NCBI GenBank assembly: GCA_012270465.1
Contig: JAAXIH010000219.1
Span: 24,341 to 66,867 of the forward strand
Direction: 5' to 3'
Source of the DNA: Synechococcus sp.
GTDB lineage: Bacteria > Cyanobacteriota > Cyanobacteriia > PCC-6307 > Cyanobiaceae
DNA: 42,527 bases
This document shows, in pieces, positions 32,718 through 40,643 of this stretch. Under the pieces are notes generated by a model. The model did not search any database, was not told the origin of the DNA, and saw only the letters and a program-made list of their open reading frames with translations. Made by a program: the position numbers and the translations under genes. Position 1 is the first letter of the stretch. The number at the start of each line of letters is the position of its first letter.

Positions 32718-33809
32718 ATGCAGCCGGTGAGGCCTGTGGCGCCCACGTCTTTCAAGCGAATCGCGGTCATTGGAGCCTCCGGCTATGGCGGCCTGCAGAC
32801 CCTGCGCCTGCTGCAGGATCACCCTCATTTCGAGGTGAGCTTCCTCGGCGGTGAGCGCAGCGCTGGCAAGCGCTGGTCGGAACTCACGCCCTTTTTGCCC
32901 CTCGGCGACGACCTGGTCGTTCAAAGCCCGGATGCCGATGCCATCGCCGCAGCTGCTGATGCGGCGGTGCTCAGCCTTCCCAATGGCTTGGCGAGCCAAT
33001 TGGCACCCGAACTGCTGCAGCGTGGCGTGCGAGTGGTGGACCTCTCAGCGGATTACCGCTTCCCCAGCCTCAGCCAGTGGTCGGCCACCTACCGCCAGGA
33101 AGCCGCCGCGCAACAACGCCAAGACGATGCGCTCTGTCAGCAGGCTGTTTATGGCCTGGTGGAGTGGGCCGGTGATGCCCTTGCTGAGGCCAAGCTGGTG
33201 GGTGCTCCCGGCTGTTTCCCTACCGCCAGCCTGTTGGCCTTGATGCCTTTGCTGCAGCAAGGGCTGATTGAAGGTGAGGGCATCGTCATTGATGCCAAAA
33301 CCGGCACCTCCGGTGGTGGCCGGGCGGCCAAAGAGCACCTGCTGCTCGCGGAAGCCGCTGAATCGGTCAGCCCCTATGGCGTGGTGGGCCATCGCCACAC
33401 CGCGGAGATCGAACTGTTGGCAAGCCGGGCCGCCGGTCGTCCGATCCAGTTGCAATTCACGCCTCACCTGATGCCGATGGTCCGCGGCTTGCTCGCCACC
33501 GTGTACGGGCGGCTGCGTGACCCCGGTCTCACCGCGGAAGATCTCACCACCGTTTATCAGGTCACCTACCGCGATCACCCCTGCGTTGAGGTGCTGCCCG
33601 TGGGCACCTACCCCGCCACCAAATGGGTGCGCCAAACCAACCGCGCTGTGCTGTCGGTGGCGGTTGATCAACGCACCCGCCAGGTGATCGTGATGAGCGC
33701 CATCGACAACCTGTTGAAAGGTCAGGCCGGCCAGGCCGTGCAGTGCCTCAACGTGATGGCGGGCCTGCCCCAGCAAACCGGGCTGCCGCTGCTGCCCTTC
33801 TATCCCTAA
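32718..33809 (+). CDS. argC: N-acetyl-gamma-glutamyl-phosphate reductase
   Basis: A 363-residue NADPH-dependent reductase, third step of arginine/ornithine synthesis. The Rossmann loop IAVIGASGYGGLQTLRLL starts at 15; the catalytic Cys166 is in LVGAPGCFPTASLLAL; KTGTSGGGRAAKEHLL and GHRHTAEIE with PHLMPMVRGLLATVY are family motifs (type 1, ~350 residues). ATG 32718 is the only ATG upstream of the Rossmann loop. It overlaps the purN stop by 4 nt (convergent, CTAA). Confidence 0.96.
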   Translation: MQPVRPVAPTSFKRIAVIGASGYGGLQTLRLLQDHPHFEVSFLGGERSAGKRWSELTPFLPLGDDLVVQSPDADAIAAAADAAVLSLPNGLASQLAPELLQRGVRVVDLSADYRFPSLSQWSATYRQEAAAQQRQDDALCQQAVYGLVEWAGDALAEAKLVGAPGCFPTASLLALMPLLQQGLIEGEGIVIDAKTGTSGGGRAAKEHLLLAEAAESVSPYGVVGHRHTAEIELLASRAAGRPIQLQFTPHLMPMVRGLLATVYGRLRDPGLTAEDLTTVYQVTYRDHPCVEVLPVGTYPATKWVRQTNRAVLSVAVDQRTRQVIVMSAIDNLLKGQAGQAVQCLNVMAGLPQQTGLPLLPFYP

Positions 33810-34432
33810 GACCGCTGGCTCAGGAGGCTGAGACCTTTTTGGATCACAACGGCTGGCAGCAGTTGATGCTCCGCGGCATGGATGCGCGCTGAGAGGCTCG
33901 CTTCATCATCACCGGCTTCGATGGCAACGGCCTGTTGGCCCAGAACGGGGCCGGCATCCACGTCTTCAACCACTTCATGCACGGTGCAACCGGTTTGGCT
34001 GACGCCAGCTGCGAGGGCTTGGCGGATCGCATGCATGCCGCGAAAAGCCGGCAGCAAGCTGGGATGAATGTTGAGCAATCGGCCCTGGAAGGGGCTGATC
34101 AAAGCCGGGGTCACGATCCGCATCCAGCCAGCCATCACCACCAGTTCCACCGCCGCGTTCTGCAGGGCTTGCACCACCGCCGCATCAACGGCATCGCGGC
34201 TGTCAAAACGGGTGTGATCAATCAGCTGACAGGGAACCCCCAGTTGTTCGGCCCGTTTCTGGGCGCCACACCCCGGGCGATTCACGATCAGCAGCACCAC
34301 CTGCAAGCGCGGCTCATCGCGCAGTGCTTCCACCAGGGCCTGGAAGTTGCTGCCAGAACCCGAGGCCAAAACGGCCAAACGCAGTGGGGCATCGCTAGGG
34401 TCAGGCGAGAGGAGCTGTGCGGCATGTCCCAT
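33806..34432 (-). CDS. purN: Phosphoribosylglycinamide formyltransferase (GAR transformylase)
   Basis: A 208-residue 10-formyl-THF-dependent enzyme of purine synthesis. Motifs: RLAVLASGSGSNFQALVEAL (phosphate loop), VVLLIVNRPGCGA, VMAGWMRIVTPALISPFQGRLLNIHPSLLPAF (catalytic Asn-His in NIHPSLLP) and GCTVHEVVEDVDAGPVLGQ with catalytic Asp. ATG 34432 is the likely start; the frame stays open to 34729, but that part is antisense to the Ycf35-like gene. The start codon lies inside the first codons of the divergent gene (9-nt head overlap), so promoters must lie within each other's coding sequence. Confidence 0.95.
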   Translation of the reverse strand: MGHAAQLLSPDPSDAPLRLAVLASGSGSNFQALVEALRDEPRLQVVLLIVNRPGCGAQKRAEQLGVPCQLIDHTRFDSRDAVDAAVVQALQNAAVELVVMAGWMRIVTPALISPFQGRLLNIHPSLLPAFRGMHAIRQALAAGVSQTGCTVHEVVEDVDAGPVLGQQAVAIEAGDDEASLSARIHAAEHQLLPAVVIQKGLSLLSQRS

Positions 34433-34765
34433 CTCTCCATCCTGCCCACCGTCTTGCACGATGTGGAGCGTTTGGCAGAAAGCCTCGAGAGCTTTGGGCT
34501 TCAAGTCCATCGAGGTGGTGAGTTGTCCACCCCCGTTGGCAGCCAAAACGTCTGTCTTTGGGTGCGTGTGGAGGGCGGCCAACAGCTGGGTTGGCGTCAA
34601 AGTTCTTCCGGCAGCTTGGAACTCGTTGCCGATCTCGAGCGGGTCAGCCGCGATCACAGCTTGCAGACCCTGTTGTCGCGCTTGACGCGCGCCTACGCCG
34701 CACGGCAAGCACTCGACAGCCTGCAGCACTGCCCTGGCGCTATCGGCGATTCGTCGTTGGTCTGA
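34424..34765 (+). CDS. Ycf35-like (DUF1257) protein
   Basis: A 113-residue protein beginning MSHLSILPTVLHDVERLAESLESFGLQVHRGGEL, which matches the start of Ycf35/DUF1257 proteins (MSH-S-I-T...L--AL--LG). The later SGSLELVADLERVSRDHSLQTLLSRLTRAYA also fits. Function is not known; the family is found in cyanobacteria and algal plastids. The frame is open further upstream, but the purN gene on the other strand and the family start support ATG 34424. The stop is followed after 1 nt by the GTG of the M61 peptidase gene, suggesting co-translation. Confidence 0.72.
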   Translation: MSHLSILPTVLHDVERLAESLESFGLQVHRGGELSTPVGSQNVCLWVRVEGGQQLGWRQSSSGSLELVADLERVSRDHSLQTLLSRLTRAYAARQALDSLQHCPGAIGDSSLV

Positions 34766-34766
34766 A

Positions 34767-36503
34767 GTGCTGGGCCCCGCGTTCCAGCTCGATCTGAGCC
34801 AGCCCCAGAGCCATCGCTTCTCGGTTCGGCTCCGCTTCCGCGCGCAACAAGAGCGCGAATCGATTGCCTTACCGAGCTGGACCCCAGGCTCCTATCTCGA
34901 GCGCGACTATGTGCGGCACCTGGAGGGCCTGCAGGCCCGGGTGAATGGGGTGCCGGCTCAACTGGAGCGGCGTTCACGCCATCTCTGGTGGTTGGAGAAC
35001 TTACCGATTGGGGCTGTCGTTGAGCTGGATTACAGCCTTCTGGGGGTTGAGGCCAGTGTGCGAACCAACTGGCTGGATGTGGAAACCGGCTTCCTCACCG
35101 GGGCGGCCTGGGCCATGGCGGTTGAATCCCAGCGCTGGCAGCCGCAGCAGCTGAGTGTGCTCTTGCCCCCAGGCTGGAGCGTGGCCACCAGCCTGGAAAC
35201 CACACCAGAGGGTTGGCGTGCCGCCAACTACGACGAGCTGGTGGACAGCCCACTGGCCCTCGGTGATCTGCACACACTCCATTTCGATGTGGGTGGTGTG
35301 CCCCACCGCTGGGTGTGGCAAGGCTTGCAGCGGCCGGCGCCACAGCAGAGCTGGCAGGAGCAATTACCCAGGATCTGTGCGGCCACCTGCGCCTTGCTGG
35401 GTGCTGAGCGGCCCGTCAGTGATGACTACCTGTTCATGACTCGCTTCAGCGCCAACGGCTATGGCGGTCTGGAGCATGACGATGGCTGTGCCTTGATGTT
35501 CAGCCGCCGCGAGCTGGGATCGGAGTCTGGGCAGCGCAAACTGCTGCAGTTGGCGGCCCATGAATACCTGCATCAGTGGAATGTGCGGCGGCTGAGGCCC
35601 GTGGGCTTACGCCCGTATCGCTACGGCCAGGCGGTGTTGATTCCGGAGTTGTGGTTTGCCGAAGGGGTCACCAGCTACTACGACCAACTCATCGTTCTGC
35701 AAGCAGGACTCTGCAGCGAGGAGGAGTACCTCAAGGACCTCGCCAACGATCTCAGCCGCTTTCTCTCCACCCCCGGCCGGCAGGTTCAGAGCCTGTTGGA
35801 GAGCGCCACGGAAGCCTGGGTGAAGCTGTATCGCCGCGATGCCCACAGCGATAACCAGCAGATCAGCTACTACCTCAAAGGTGCCCTGGTCTCCTTGCTG
35901 CTCGATTTGCACTTGCTCGCTCGCGGCCAGGGCCTGCATGTGCTGCTGCAGCAGTTGTGGCAGCGCTTCGGTCAAGCAGGCCGGGGCTATAGCCAGGCCG
36001 ATGTTGAGCAACTAGCTGGAGAGCTTGATCCGCAATTGCCCGCATTGCTGCAGGGCTGGCTCTCTGGCGTGGACGATCTACCGCTCTCTGGCTATTTAAA
36101 AACTGTGGGCTTGGATCTCTCCGCAGATCCCGCCGAGTTCCCCTACAGCGGATTGCAGTCGACCTTTAAAGAAGGCCAACTGACGATCAGCAAGGTGGAT
36201 CGCGGTAGCCCTGCGGAGCTGGCAGGTCTCTCTCCAGGAGATGAGTTGCTAGCCCTTGACGCAGAACGGTTGCGTTCCGCTGAGCAGCTGGGCCCCTTGC
36301 TGATCGCAGGTGGTCAGCACGAAGTGCTCTTTTGCCGTGATGGGGCCGTTCGCTCCACGGCCTTGAGTCCTTCCGCTCCTCAGCCATGCCGTTGGTCCCT
36401 ACGGCTCGATCCCAACGCCTCTGAGGCTGCATGTCGTCTCCGTCGCAGCTGGTTCCAAGGTCCCGCCCATTCCGGCGAGGACTGCTCCTGGCGGCAGGAG
36501 TAA
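34767..36503 (+). CDS. M61-family glycyl aminopeptidase-like protease with PDZ domain
   Basis: A 578-residue metalloprotease. N-terminal beta domain (LPSWTPGSYLERDYVRHLEGL), then the gluzincin catalytic domain with zinc motif HEYLHQWNVRRLRP (His265, Glu266, His269) and the third ligand in LWFAEGVTSYYD (Glu299). A PDZ domain spans about 455-530 (LTISKVDRGSPAELAGLSPGDELLALD). M61 enzymes remove N-terminal Gly/Ala from peptides. No signal peptide is visible, so a cytosolic role is likely. GTG 34767 is the start, 1 nt after the Ycf35-like stop. The last 73 nt overlap the amidase gene in another frame. Confidence 0.92.
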   Translation: MLGPAFQLDLSQPQSHRFSVRLRFRAQQERESIALPSWTPGSYLERDYVRHLEGLQARVNGVPAQLERRSRHLWWLENLPIGAVVELDYSLLGVEASVRTNWLDVETGFLTGAAWAMAVESQRWQPQQLSVLLPPGWSVATSLETTPEGWRAANYDELVDSPLALGDLHTLHFDVGGVPHRWVWQGLQRPAPQQSWQEQLPRICAATCALLGAERPVSDDYLFMTRFSANGYGGLEHDDGCALMFSRRELGSESGQRKLLQLAAHEYLHQWNVRRLRPVGLRPYRYGQAVLIPELWFAEGVTSYYDQLIVLQAGLCSEEEYLKDLANDLSRFLSTPGRQVQSLLESATEAWVKLYRRDAHSDNQQISYYLKGALVSLLLDLHLLARGQGLHVLLQQLWQRFGQAGRGYSQADVEQLAGELDPQLPALLQGWLSGVDDLPLSGYLKTVGLDLSADPAEFPYSGLQSTFKEGQLTISKVDRGSPAELAGLSPGDELLALDAERLRSAEQLGPLLIAGGQHEVLFCRDGAVRSTALSPSAPQPCRWSLRLDPNASEAACRLRRSWFQGPAHSGEDCSWRQE

Positions 36504-37321
36504 CAGCCACAGCAGGCCTGGTGGCCATCGCTGTGCTGCAACCCCTTAAGCGCCAACCCATCACCGAACGCCCTGGCCTGTTGATCAAGCCGGAGATGCT
36601 GGATTGGCTGCAGCAGGCGGTGGATGGACCCACCGAGGAAAACGCCAAAACCCCAGCGCCACCAGTTGATAAGCCCTGGGATTCCCCCCTGTTGAAGAGC
36701 TGCCCTGTGGTGGATCGCGGTTTGCAGCAGCGGCTTGTGGCGATGCCACTACAACTCAGCCGCATCAATGCAGCACCCACCAACTACGGCGAGCGGGTTC
36801 ATCTCGATGCCCAAGGCCAGCGGATTGATCCCACCCCTGCGGTGATCGTTCTGCATGAAACCGTTTACAGCCTGGGCTCAGCGATCAACACCTTCACCAC
36901 TCCGCATCCCAACGATGCCGATCAAGCCAGTTACCACACCCTGGTTGGGCAGAAGGGCGAAATTGTTCAAGTGGTCGACCCCAGCAAGCGGGCCTATGGC
37001 GCTGGGCACTCCGCCTTTGATGGCCGCTGGGTATTCACCTCCAAACACTTCAGCGGGTCGCTCAACAATTTTGCGCTGCACGTGAGCTTGGAAACCCCTC
37101 CCGATGGGGCAACTTCTGGGCAGCAACACAGCGGCTACACCCCAGCGCAATACGACGCCTTGAGCCGCGTGCTCGCTGACTGGATGGTGCGTTACAAGAT
37201 TGAGCCCCATGCCATCACTACGCACCGGCATGTGGATTTGGGCAATGCCCGCAGCGATCCGCGCAGTTTTGATTGGTCTGCACTGCAAACCAGGCTCACG
37301 GCCTTAGGCCTGGTCTGCTGA
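36431..37321 (+). CDS. Membrane-anchored N-acetylmuramoyl-L-alanine amidase (Amidase_2)
   Basis: A 296-residue protein. The N-terminus is basic (PRSRPFRR) followed by one hydrophobic helix (residues 17-37), a signal anchor to the periplasm. The catalytic domain (about 110-290) is of the PGRP/AmpD type: VIVLHETVYS (His142, Glu143), YHTLVGQKGEIVQVVDPSKRAYGAGHS, FALHVSLET and ITTHRHVDLGNARSDP (His/Asp zinc and catalytic residues). It should cleave the MurNAc-L-Ala bond of peptidoglycan. Start ATG 36431 lies 73 nt inside the M61 gene; no later in-frame ATG would keep the basic N-terminus. Its stop is 4 nt from the convergent secreted-protein gene. Confidence 0.9.
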   Translation: MSSPSQLVPRSRPFRRGLLLAAGVTATAGLVAIAVLQPLKRQPITERPGLLIKPEMLDWLQQAVDGPTEENAKTPAPPVDKPWDSPLLKSCPVVDRGLQQRLVAMPLQLSRINAAPTNYGERVHLDAQGQRIDPTPAVIVLHETVYSLGSAINTFTTPHPNDADQASYHTLVGQKGEIVQVVDPSKRAYGAGHSAFDGRWVFTSKHFSGSLNNFALHVSLETPPDGATSGQQHSGYTPAQYDALSRVLADWMVRYKIEPHAITTHRHVDLGNARSDPRSFDWSALQTRLTALGLVC

Positions 37322-37325
37322 GCCG

Positions 37326-38111
37326 CTAGATCACCGGGTTGGTGGGCCGAACGGTGCGTCCGTAGATCAGGGCGTGCAGGGCGGGGTCTTGCATGTAGCC
37401 CAGGATCCGCGCCGGGTAATCGAGTTTGCCGTTGTGCAGGTAGGCCAAGGTGGCGATCCAGTGGGCATCGCGGTAGCCGTTGCTGGTTTCCAAAAGATGT
37501 CCGCTGGGGATGCCCAGGGCGGTGGAGAGCCGGGCCATCTTTCCGGCCAGCAGGGCCACATTGCGCTGGGGATCGAGCAGTTGCTCGCGGGCCTGTTGGC
37601 GTTGCTCGGGGGTTGGCTCGGCGGGCAGCAAACCTTGGTGGATCAGCTCCTCTACGCCGAGCTGGGCGGGTCCATGGGTTTGCAGCAAGCCGGAATGCGC
37701 CAGCCAGGGGGAGTTTTCGCCTGGCTTGGCATGTTGAATTTCGTCGTAAAGGATGGCCCCCAGCAGCATCGGGTTGAGGGTGCGTTCCCTGGCCTCACGG
37801 CGGATGGTGGGCACGAGGCTTTCAATTTGCTCGAGCGTGTTGCGCCTTAGCGGCTGCCACTGATCGAGCCCTGCGGTGAACAGCTGCGCCAAAGCCGGCT
37901 GCGGGCCATGCACTCCAAAGCGCCGCTGCAGTTCTTGGAGCTCTTCAGGACTGAAATCGGCTGGGTTGGCTTGTTGGCCCTCCACCATCAGCGGTTGAAG
38001 CTCGGGCTCAGCCGGCAAACTCCAGCCCTGCCAGGGTTGCGTTGCCGGCAGCAGCACGCCAAGGCCTATCAGGCTGGCGGTAATCGCAGTGGGGAAGCGG
38101 CTCAACAGCAC
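37326..38111 (-). CDS. Exported protein of uncertain function, possible lysozyme-like fold
   Basis: A 261-residue protein with an N-terminal hydrophobic segment (ITASLIGLGVLLPA) that looks like a signal peptide or anchor. I do not recognise it with certainty. The central LNPMLLGAILYDEIQHAKPGENSPW and THGPAQLGVEELIHQG recall a transglycosylase-like arrangement (acidic helix, then GxxQLG) and the DUF1402 family. The C-terminal part is helical (SNGYRDAHWIATLAYLHNGK). GTG 38111 is the only convenient start. It lies tail to tail with the amidase, and a 163-nt region to pgi holds its promoter; a role in the envelope is plausible but unproven. Confidence 0.75.
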   Translation of the reverse strand: MLLSRFPTAITASLIGLGVLLPATQPWQGWSLPAEPELQPLMVEGQQANPADFSPEELQELQRRFGVHGPQPALAQLFTAGLDQWQPLRRNTLEQIESLVPTIRREARERTLNPMLLGAILYDEIQHAKPGENSPWLAHSGLLQTHGPAQLGVEELIHQGLLPAEPTPEQRQQAREQLLDPQRNVALLAGKMARLSTALGIPSGHLLETSNGYRDAHWIATLAYLHNGKLDYPARILGYMQDPALHALIYGRTVRPTNPVI

Positions 38112-38145
38112 TGGAGCTTGCAGATTTCTCTGACAAACTGAATTT

Positions 38146-38217
38146 ATGAAGGCCAGTTCAGATCACTGCACAATCCAAGAATGTTCTTGGGTTTTGTTGA
38201 TCACTGTCTTCCCATAA
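38146..38217 (+). CDS. 23-codon upstream ORF before pgi (speculative)
   Basis: ATG 38146 opens MKASSDHCTIQECSWVLLIT plus three residues and stops with TAA at 38215-38217, inside the 5' arm of the pgi leader stem. No clear Shine-Dalgarno sequence precedes it. If translated, a ribosome reaching its stop would disrupt the stem. It may equally be a chance ORF. Confidence 0.2.
   Translation: MKASSDHCTIQECSWVLLITVFP
38161..38206. repeat. Direct repeats GATCACTG flanking a perfect palindrome
   Basis: GATCACTG occurs at 38161-38168 and 38199-38206. Between them CCAAGAA-TG-TTCTTGG (38175-38190) is a perfect inverted repeat with 7-bp arms and a 2-bp centre, the size of a dimeric regulator site. It lies 50 nt upstream of the secreted-protein gene (minus strand) and 84 nt upstream of pgi. 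No gene upstream on the plus strand needs termination here. Confidence 0.5.
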
Positions 38218-38271
38218 CCCGGACCTGGTTTTTTCTGCATACGTTGTGCAGAAGAGCCTTCCACGGGTTAT
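38214..38271 (+). promoter_or_regulatory. Nested stem-loop in the pgi 5' leader
   Basis: Outer arms ATAACCCG (38214-38221) and CGGGTTAT (38264-38271) pair perfectly (8 bp). TGG (38226-38228) pairs with CCA (38261-38263) behind a 4-nt bulge. The inner stem TTTTTCTGCA (38230-38239) pairs with TGCAGAAGAG (38247-38256) with two G-U pairs, closing loop TACGTTG. The structure ends 3 nt before the pgi ATG and hides the GGG that would serve as ribosome-binding site. No T-run follows, so it is not a terminator. A translational switch is inferred; no known riboswitch class is recognised. Confidence 0.55.
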
Positions 38272-38274
38272 CAG

Positions 38275-39897
38275 ATGAGCACCACGCGCATGGCGACCCC
38301 ACTCCCCAACCTCAACGCTTCTGATCCAGCGGGTCAGTGGCAGCGGTTCTGTGACCTGCTCTGGCACCACGAGCCCCTCGGCCTCTGGCTTGATGTCAGC
38401 CGCATGGCGGTCAGCGCCGAACAGCTCCAGGCTTTTGAGCAACCCTTTGCCCAGGCGTTTGCGGCCATGGATGCCCTGGAGAAAGGGGCCATCGCCAACC
38501 CCGATGAAGGGCGTCAGGTTGGTCACTACTGGCTGCGTACCCCTGAGCTGGCGCCAGATCGCGCGGTGGGTGAGCACATCAGTGCTGAATTGCGCCGTTT
38601 GCAAAGCTTTGGCGCTGATGTCCTTAATGGACGCCTCAAGGCCAGCAATGGCGAAGCCTTCACCGATGTGTTGTGGGTCGGCATTGGTGGCTCAGGCCTG
38701 GGCCCGCTGTTGATGATCCGCGCCCTGCAGGAAAACCGTCAGGGCTTGCCGTTCCACTTCCTCGACAACGTCGATCCAGCTGGCATGAGCCGGCTCTATG
38801 ACGACCTGGGTGATCGCCTCAAGACCACCTTGGTGATTGTGGTCAGCAAATCCGGCGGTACCCCCGAGCCCCATCTCGGCATGATCCAAAGCCGGGATCG
38901 GCTCGAGCGCCTTGGCTGCCGCTGGAGTCAGCACGCCGTGGCGGTGACGATGAAGGACAGCAAGCTCGATCAGGAAGCGGCGGCGGAAGGTTGGCTCAAC
39001 CGCTTCGACATGTTCGATTGGGTGGGCGGCCGTACCTCCATCACCAGCGCTGTGGGTCTGCTGCCTGCTGTTCTGGCTGGCATTGATAGCGATGCCTTCC
39101 TTCGCGGCGCCGCCGTGATGGATGCCGCAACCCGCCGCCCCAGCCTGCGGGATAACCCCGCTGCGTTGATGGCGGCGTCTTGGTATGTGGCTGGTGATGG
39201 CAAAGGCAAGCGCGACATGGTCGTGCTGCCCTACCGCGATCGCCTCGAGGTGTTCAGCCGCTACCTGCAGCAGCTGGTGATGGAGTCACTGGGTAAGCGT
39301 CTCGACCGCCAAGGCCGCGTGGCCCATCAGGGCATTGCGGTTTACGGCAACAAAGGCTCCACCGACCAACACGCCTACGTGCAGCAGCTGCGCGACGGTG
39401 TCGACAACTTCTTTGTCACCTTCATTGAGGTGCTCGAAGATCCCACCGACATCCCGGTTCTGGAAGATTCCCTGCCCGGTGATTTCCTCGATGGCTTCCT
39501 GCAGGGCACCCGCTCAGCCCTCTCCGAGGGCGGCCGCCAGAGCATGACGCTGACCCTGCGTCAGTTCAATGCCACCACCCTTGGTGCCCTGATCGCGCTG
39601 TTTGAGCGTGCCGTTGGCTTCTATGGCGAACTGGTTGACATCAACGCCTATCACCAGCCTGGTGTGGAAGCCGGTAAGAAGGCGGCAGCGGCGATCCTCG
39701 ATCTGCAAAAGCAGGTGGAGCAGCTGCTCAGCGATGGCACCGCCCGCAGCGTGCAGCAAATTGCCCAGGAGTTGGGTGATCCCGCCCATCAAGAAGCGGT
39801 GTTCTTCATCCTGCGCCACCTCAGCGGCAATCCCCGCGGCATTCAAGCCAGCGGTGACTGGGCCGATCCCTTGAGCCTGCAGTTCCGCCAGGTCTGA
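38275..39897 (+). CDS. pgi: Glucose-6-phosphate isomerase
   Basis: A 540-residue cytosolic isomerase interconverting glucose-6-phosphate and fructose-6-phosphate, at the branch point of gluconeogenesis, glycogen synthesis and the oxidative pentose phosphate pathway. SIS-domain motifs: DVLWVGIGGSGLGPLL, VVSKSGGTPEPHLGM, WVGGRTSITSAVGLLPA, YGNKGSTDQHAYVQQLRDG and a C-terminal LVDINAYHQPGVEAGKKAA (catalytic Lys region). ATG 38275 is chosen; an in-frame ATG at 38290 is possible. The start is 3 nt downstream of a nested stem-loop. The stop lies 5 nt from the convergent HAD gene. Confidence 0.97.
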   Translation: MSTTRMATPLPNLNASDPAGQWQRFCDLLWHHEPLGLWLDVSRMAVSAEQLQAFEQPFAQAFAAMDALEKGAIANPDEGRQVGHYWLRTPELAPDRAVGEHISAELRRLQSFGADVLNGRLKASNGEAFTDVLWVGIGGSGLGPLLMIRALQENRQGLPFHFLDNVDPAGMSRLYDDLGDRLKTTLVIVVSKSGGTPEPHLGMIQSRDRLERLGCRWSQHAVAVTMKDSKLDQEAAAEGWLNRFDMFDWVGGRTSITSAVGLLPAVLAGIDSDAFLRGAAVMDAATRRPSLRDNPAALMAASWYVAGDGKGKRDMVVLPYRDRLEVFSRYLQQLVMESLGKRLDRQGRVAHQGIAVYGNKGSTDQHAYVQQLRDGVDNFFVTFIEVLEDPTDIPVLEDSLPGDFLDGFLQGTRSALSEGGRQSMTLTLRQFNATTLGALIALFERAVGFYGELVDINAYHQPGVEAGKKAAAAILDLQKQVEQLLSDGTARSVQQIAQELGDPAHQEAVFFILRHLSGNPRGIQASGDWADPLSLQFRQV

Positions 39898-39902
39898 TCG
39901 AT

Positions 39903-40568
39903 CTAGAGCTGATCGAGGGGGGTCTCGCTCAAGCTCTCCAGCCAGTGCACCGCTGAGGGGTAGTCGCTACGGCTCAACCCTTCAGCGGGCACCACAAACA
40001 CGCGGCAGCCAGCGCTGAGCGCGGCTTGGGCGCCCGCTTGGGAATCCTCAAAGGCCCAGCATTGTCTGGGGTCCAGATCTAGGCGCCTGGCGGCCTCGAT
40101 AAACAGATCCGGCGCTGGTTTGCCCTGTTGGATTTCGGGGTCATCGCCGTGCACCCGCACGGCAATCGACTGCAGCCAACGGTGTGGTGCCAGCTTGATT
40201 TCCACCGCTTCGCGGCCACTGCTGGTGGCAATGGCCATCGGCACAGCAGCGCTCCGCAAGCGCTGCACCAACCACTCAGCGCCGGGCATCGCTTGGGCTT
40301 CACGCACCTTGGCGCGCGCCAAGGGCTGCTGCACCGCCAGCAGCTGCTCCACCGAGACAGGCAGCTTTAAGGCCTCAATCAGCCCTGAGGCGTTATCGAA
40401 CTTGTTGCGCCCCCGCAATTGCAGCAGCAGCTCGGTGCTAGCTGAGCCACCAAATTGGCCCACGGCCTCCGCCCAGGCTTGTCCATGCAGCGGCTCGGTG
40501 TCGAGCAGCAACCCATCGAGATCGAACAGGCAGCCCGCCGGCATGGCTTTGCCACTGGATGCCTCCAT
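39903..40568 (-). CDS. HAD-superfamily phosphatase/beta-phosphoglucomutase-like protein
   Basis: A 221-residue HAD subfamily IA hydrolase. Motif I LFDLDGLLLDTEP (Asp16, Asp18), cap domain with the RGRNKFDNA segment, motif II AIATSSGREAVEIK, motif III Lys in QQGKPAPDLFIEAARRL and motif IV FEDSQAGAQAALSAGCRV. These features are shared by beta-phosphoglucomutases and small sugar-phosphate phosphatases, and the substrate cannot be told from sequence. ATG 40568 is used; an internal ATG (MPAGCLFDLDG) at 40544 is possible. It sits convergent to pgi and divergent from acs. Confidence 0.9.
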   Translation of the reverse strand: MEASSGKAMPAGCLFDLDGLLLDTEPLHGQAWAEAVGQFGGSASTELLLQLRGRNKFDNASGLIEALKLPVSVEQLLAVQQPLARAKVREAQAMPGAEWLVQRLRSAAVPMAIATSSGREAVEIKLAPHRWLQSIAVRVHGDDPEIQQGKPAPDLFIEAARRLDLDPRQCWAFEDSQAGAQAALSAGCRVFVVPAEGLSRSDYPSAVHWLESLSETPLDQL

Positions 40569-40643
40569 TGAACAACCGTGTCAGCCCAGTCCCGTCAGGG
40601 CAGGGGAGTGGGTTTAATTCCTTTGGTATGCACGGCCCCGGTA

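Noticed and set aside
31844-32854. A 336-codon open frame on the plus strand opposite ribBA and running into argC
   Set aside because: Antisense to the conserved RibBA domains, and its 3' part overlaps argC in another frame; no recognisable domain.
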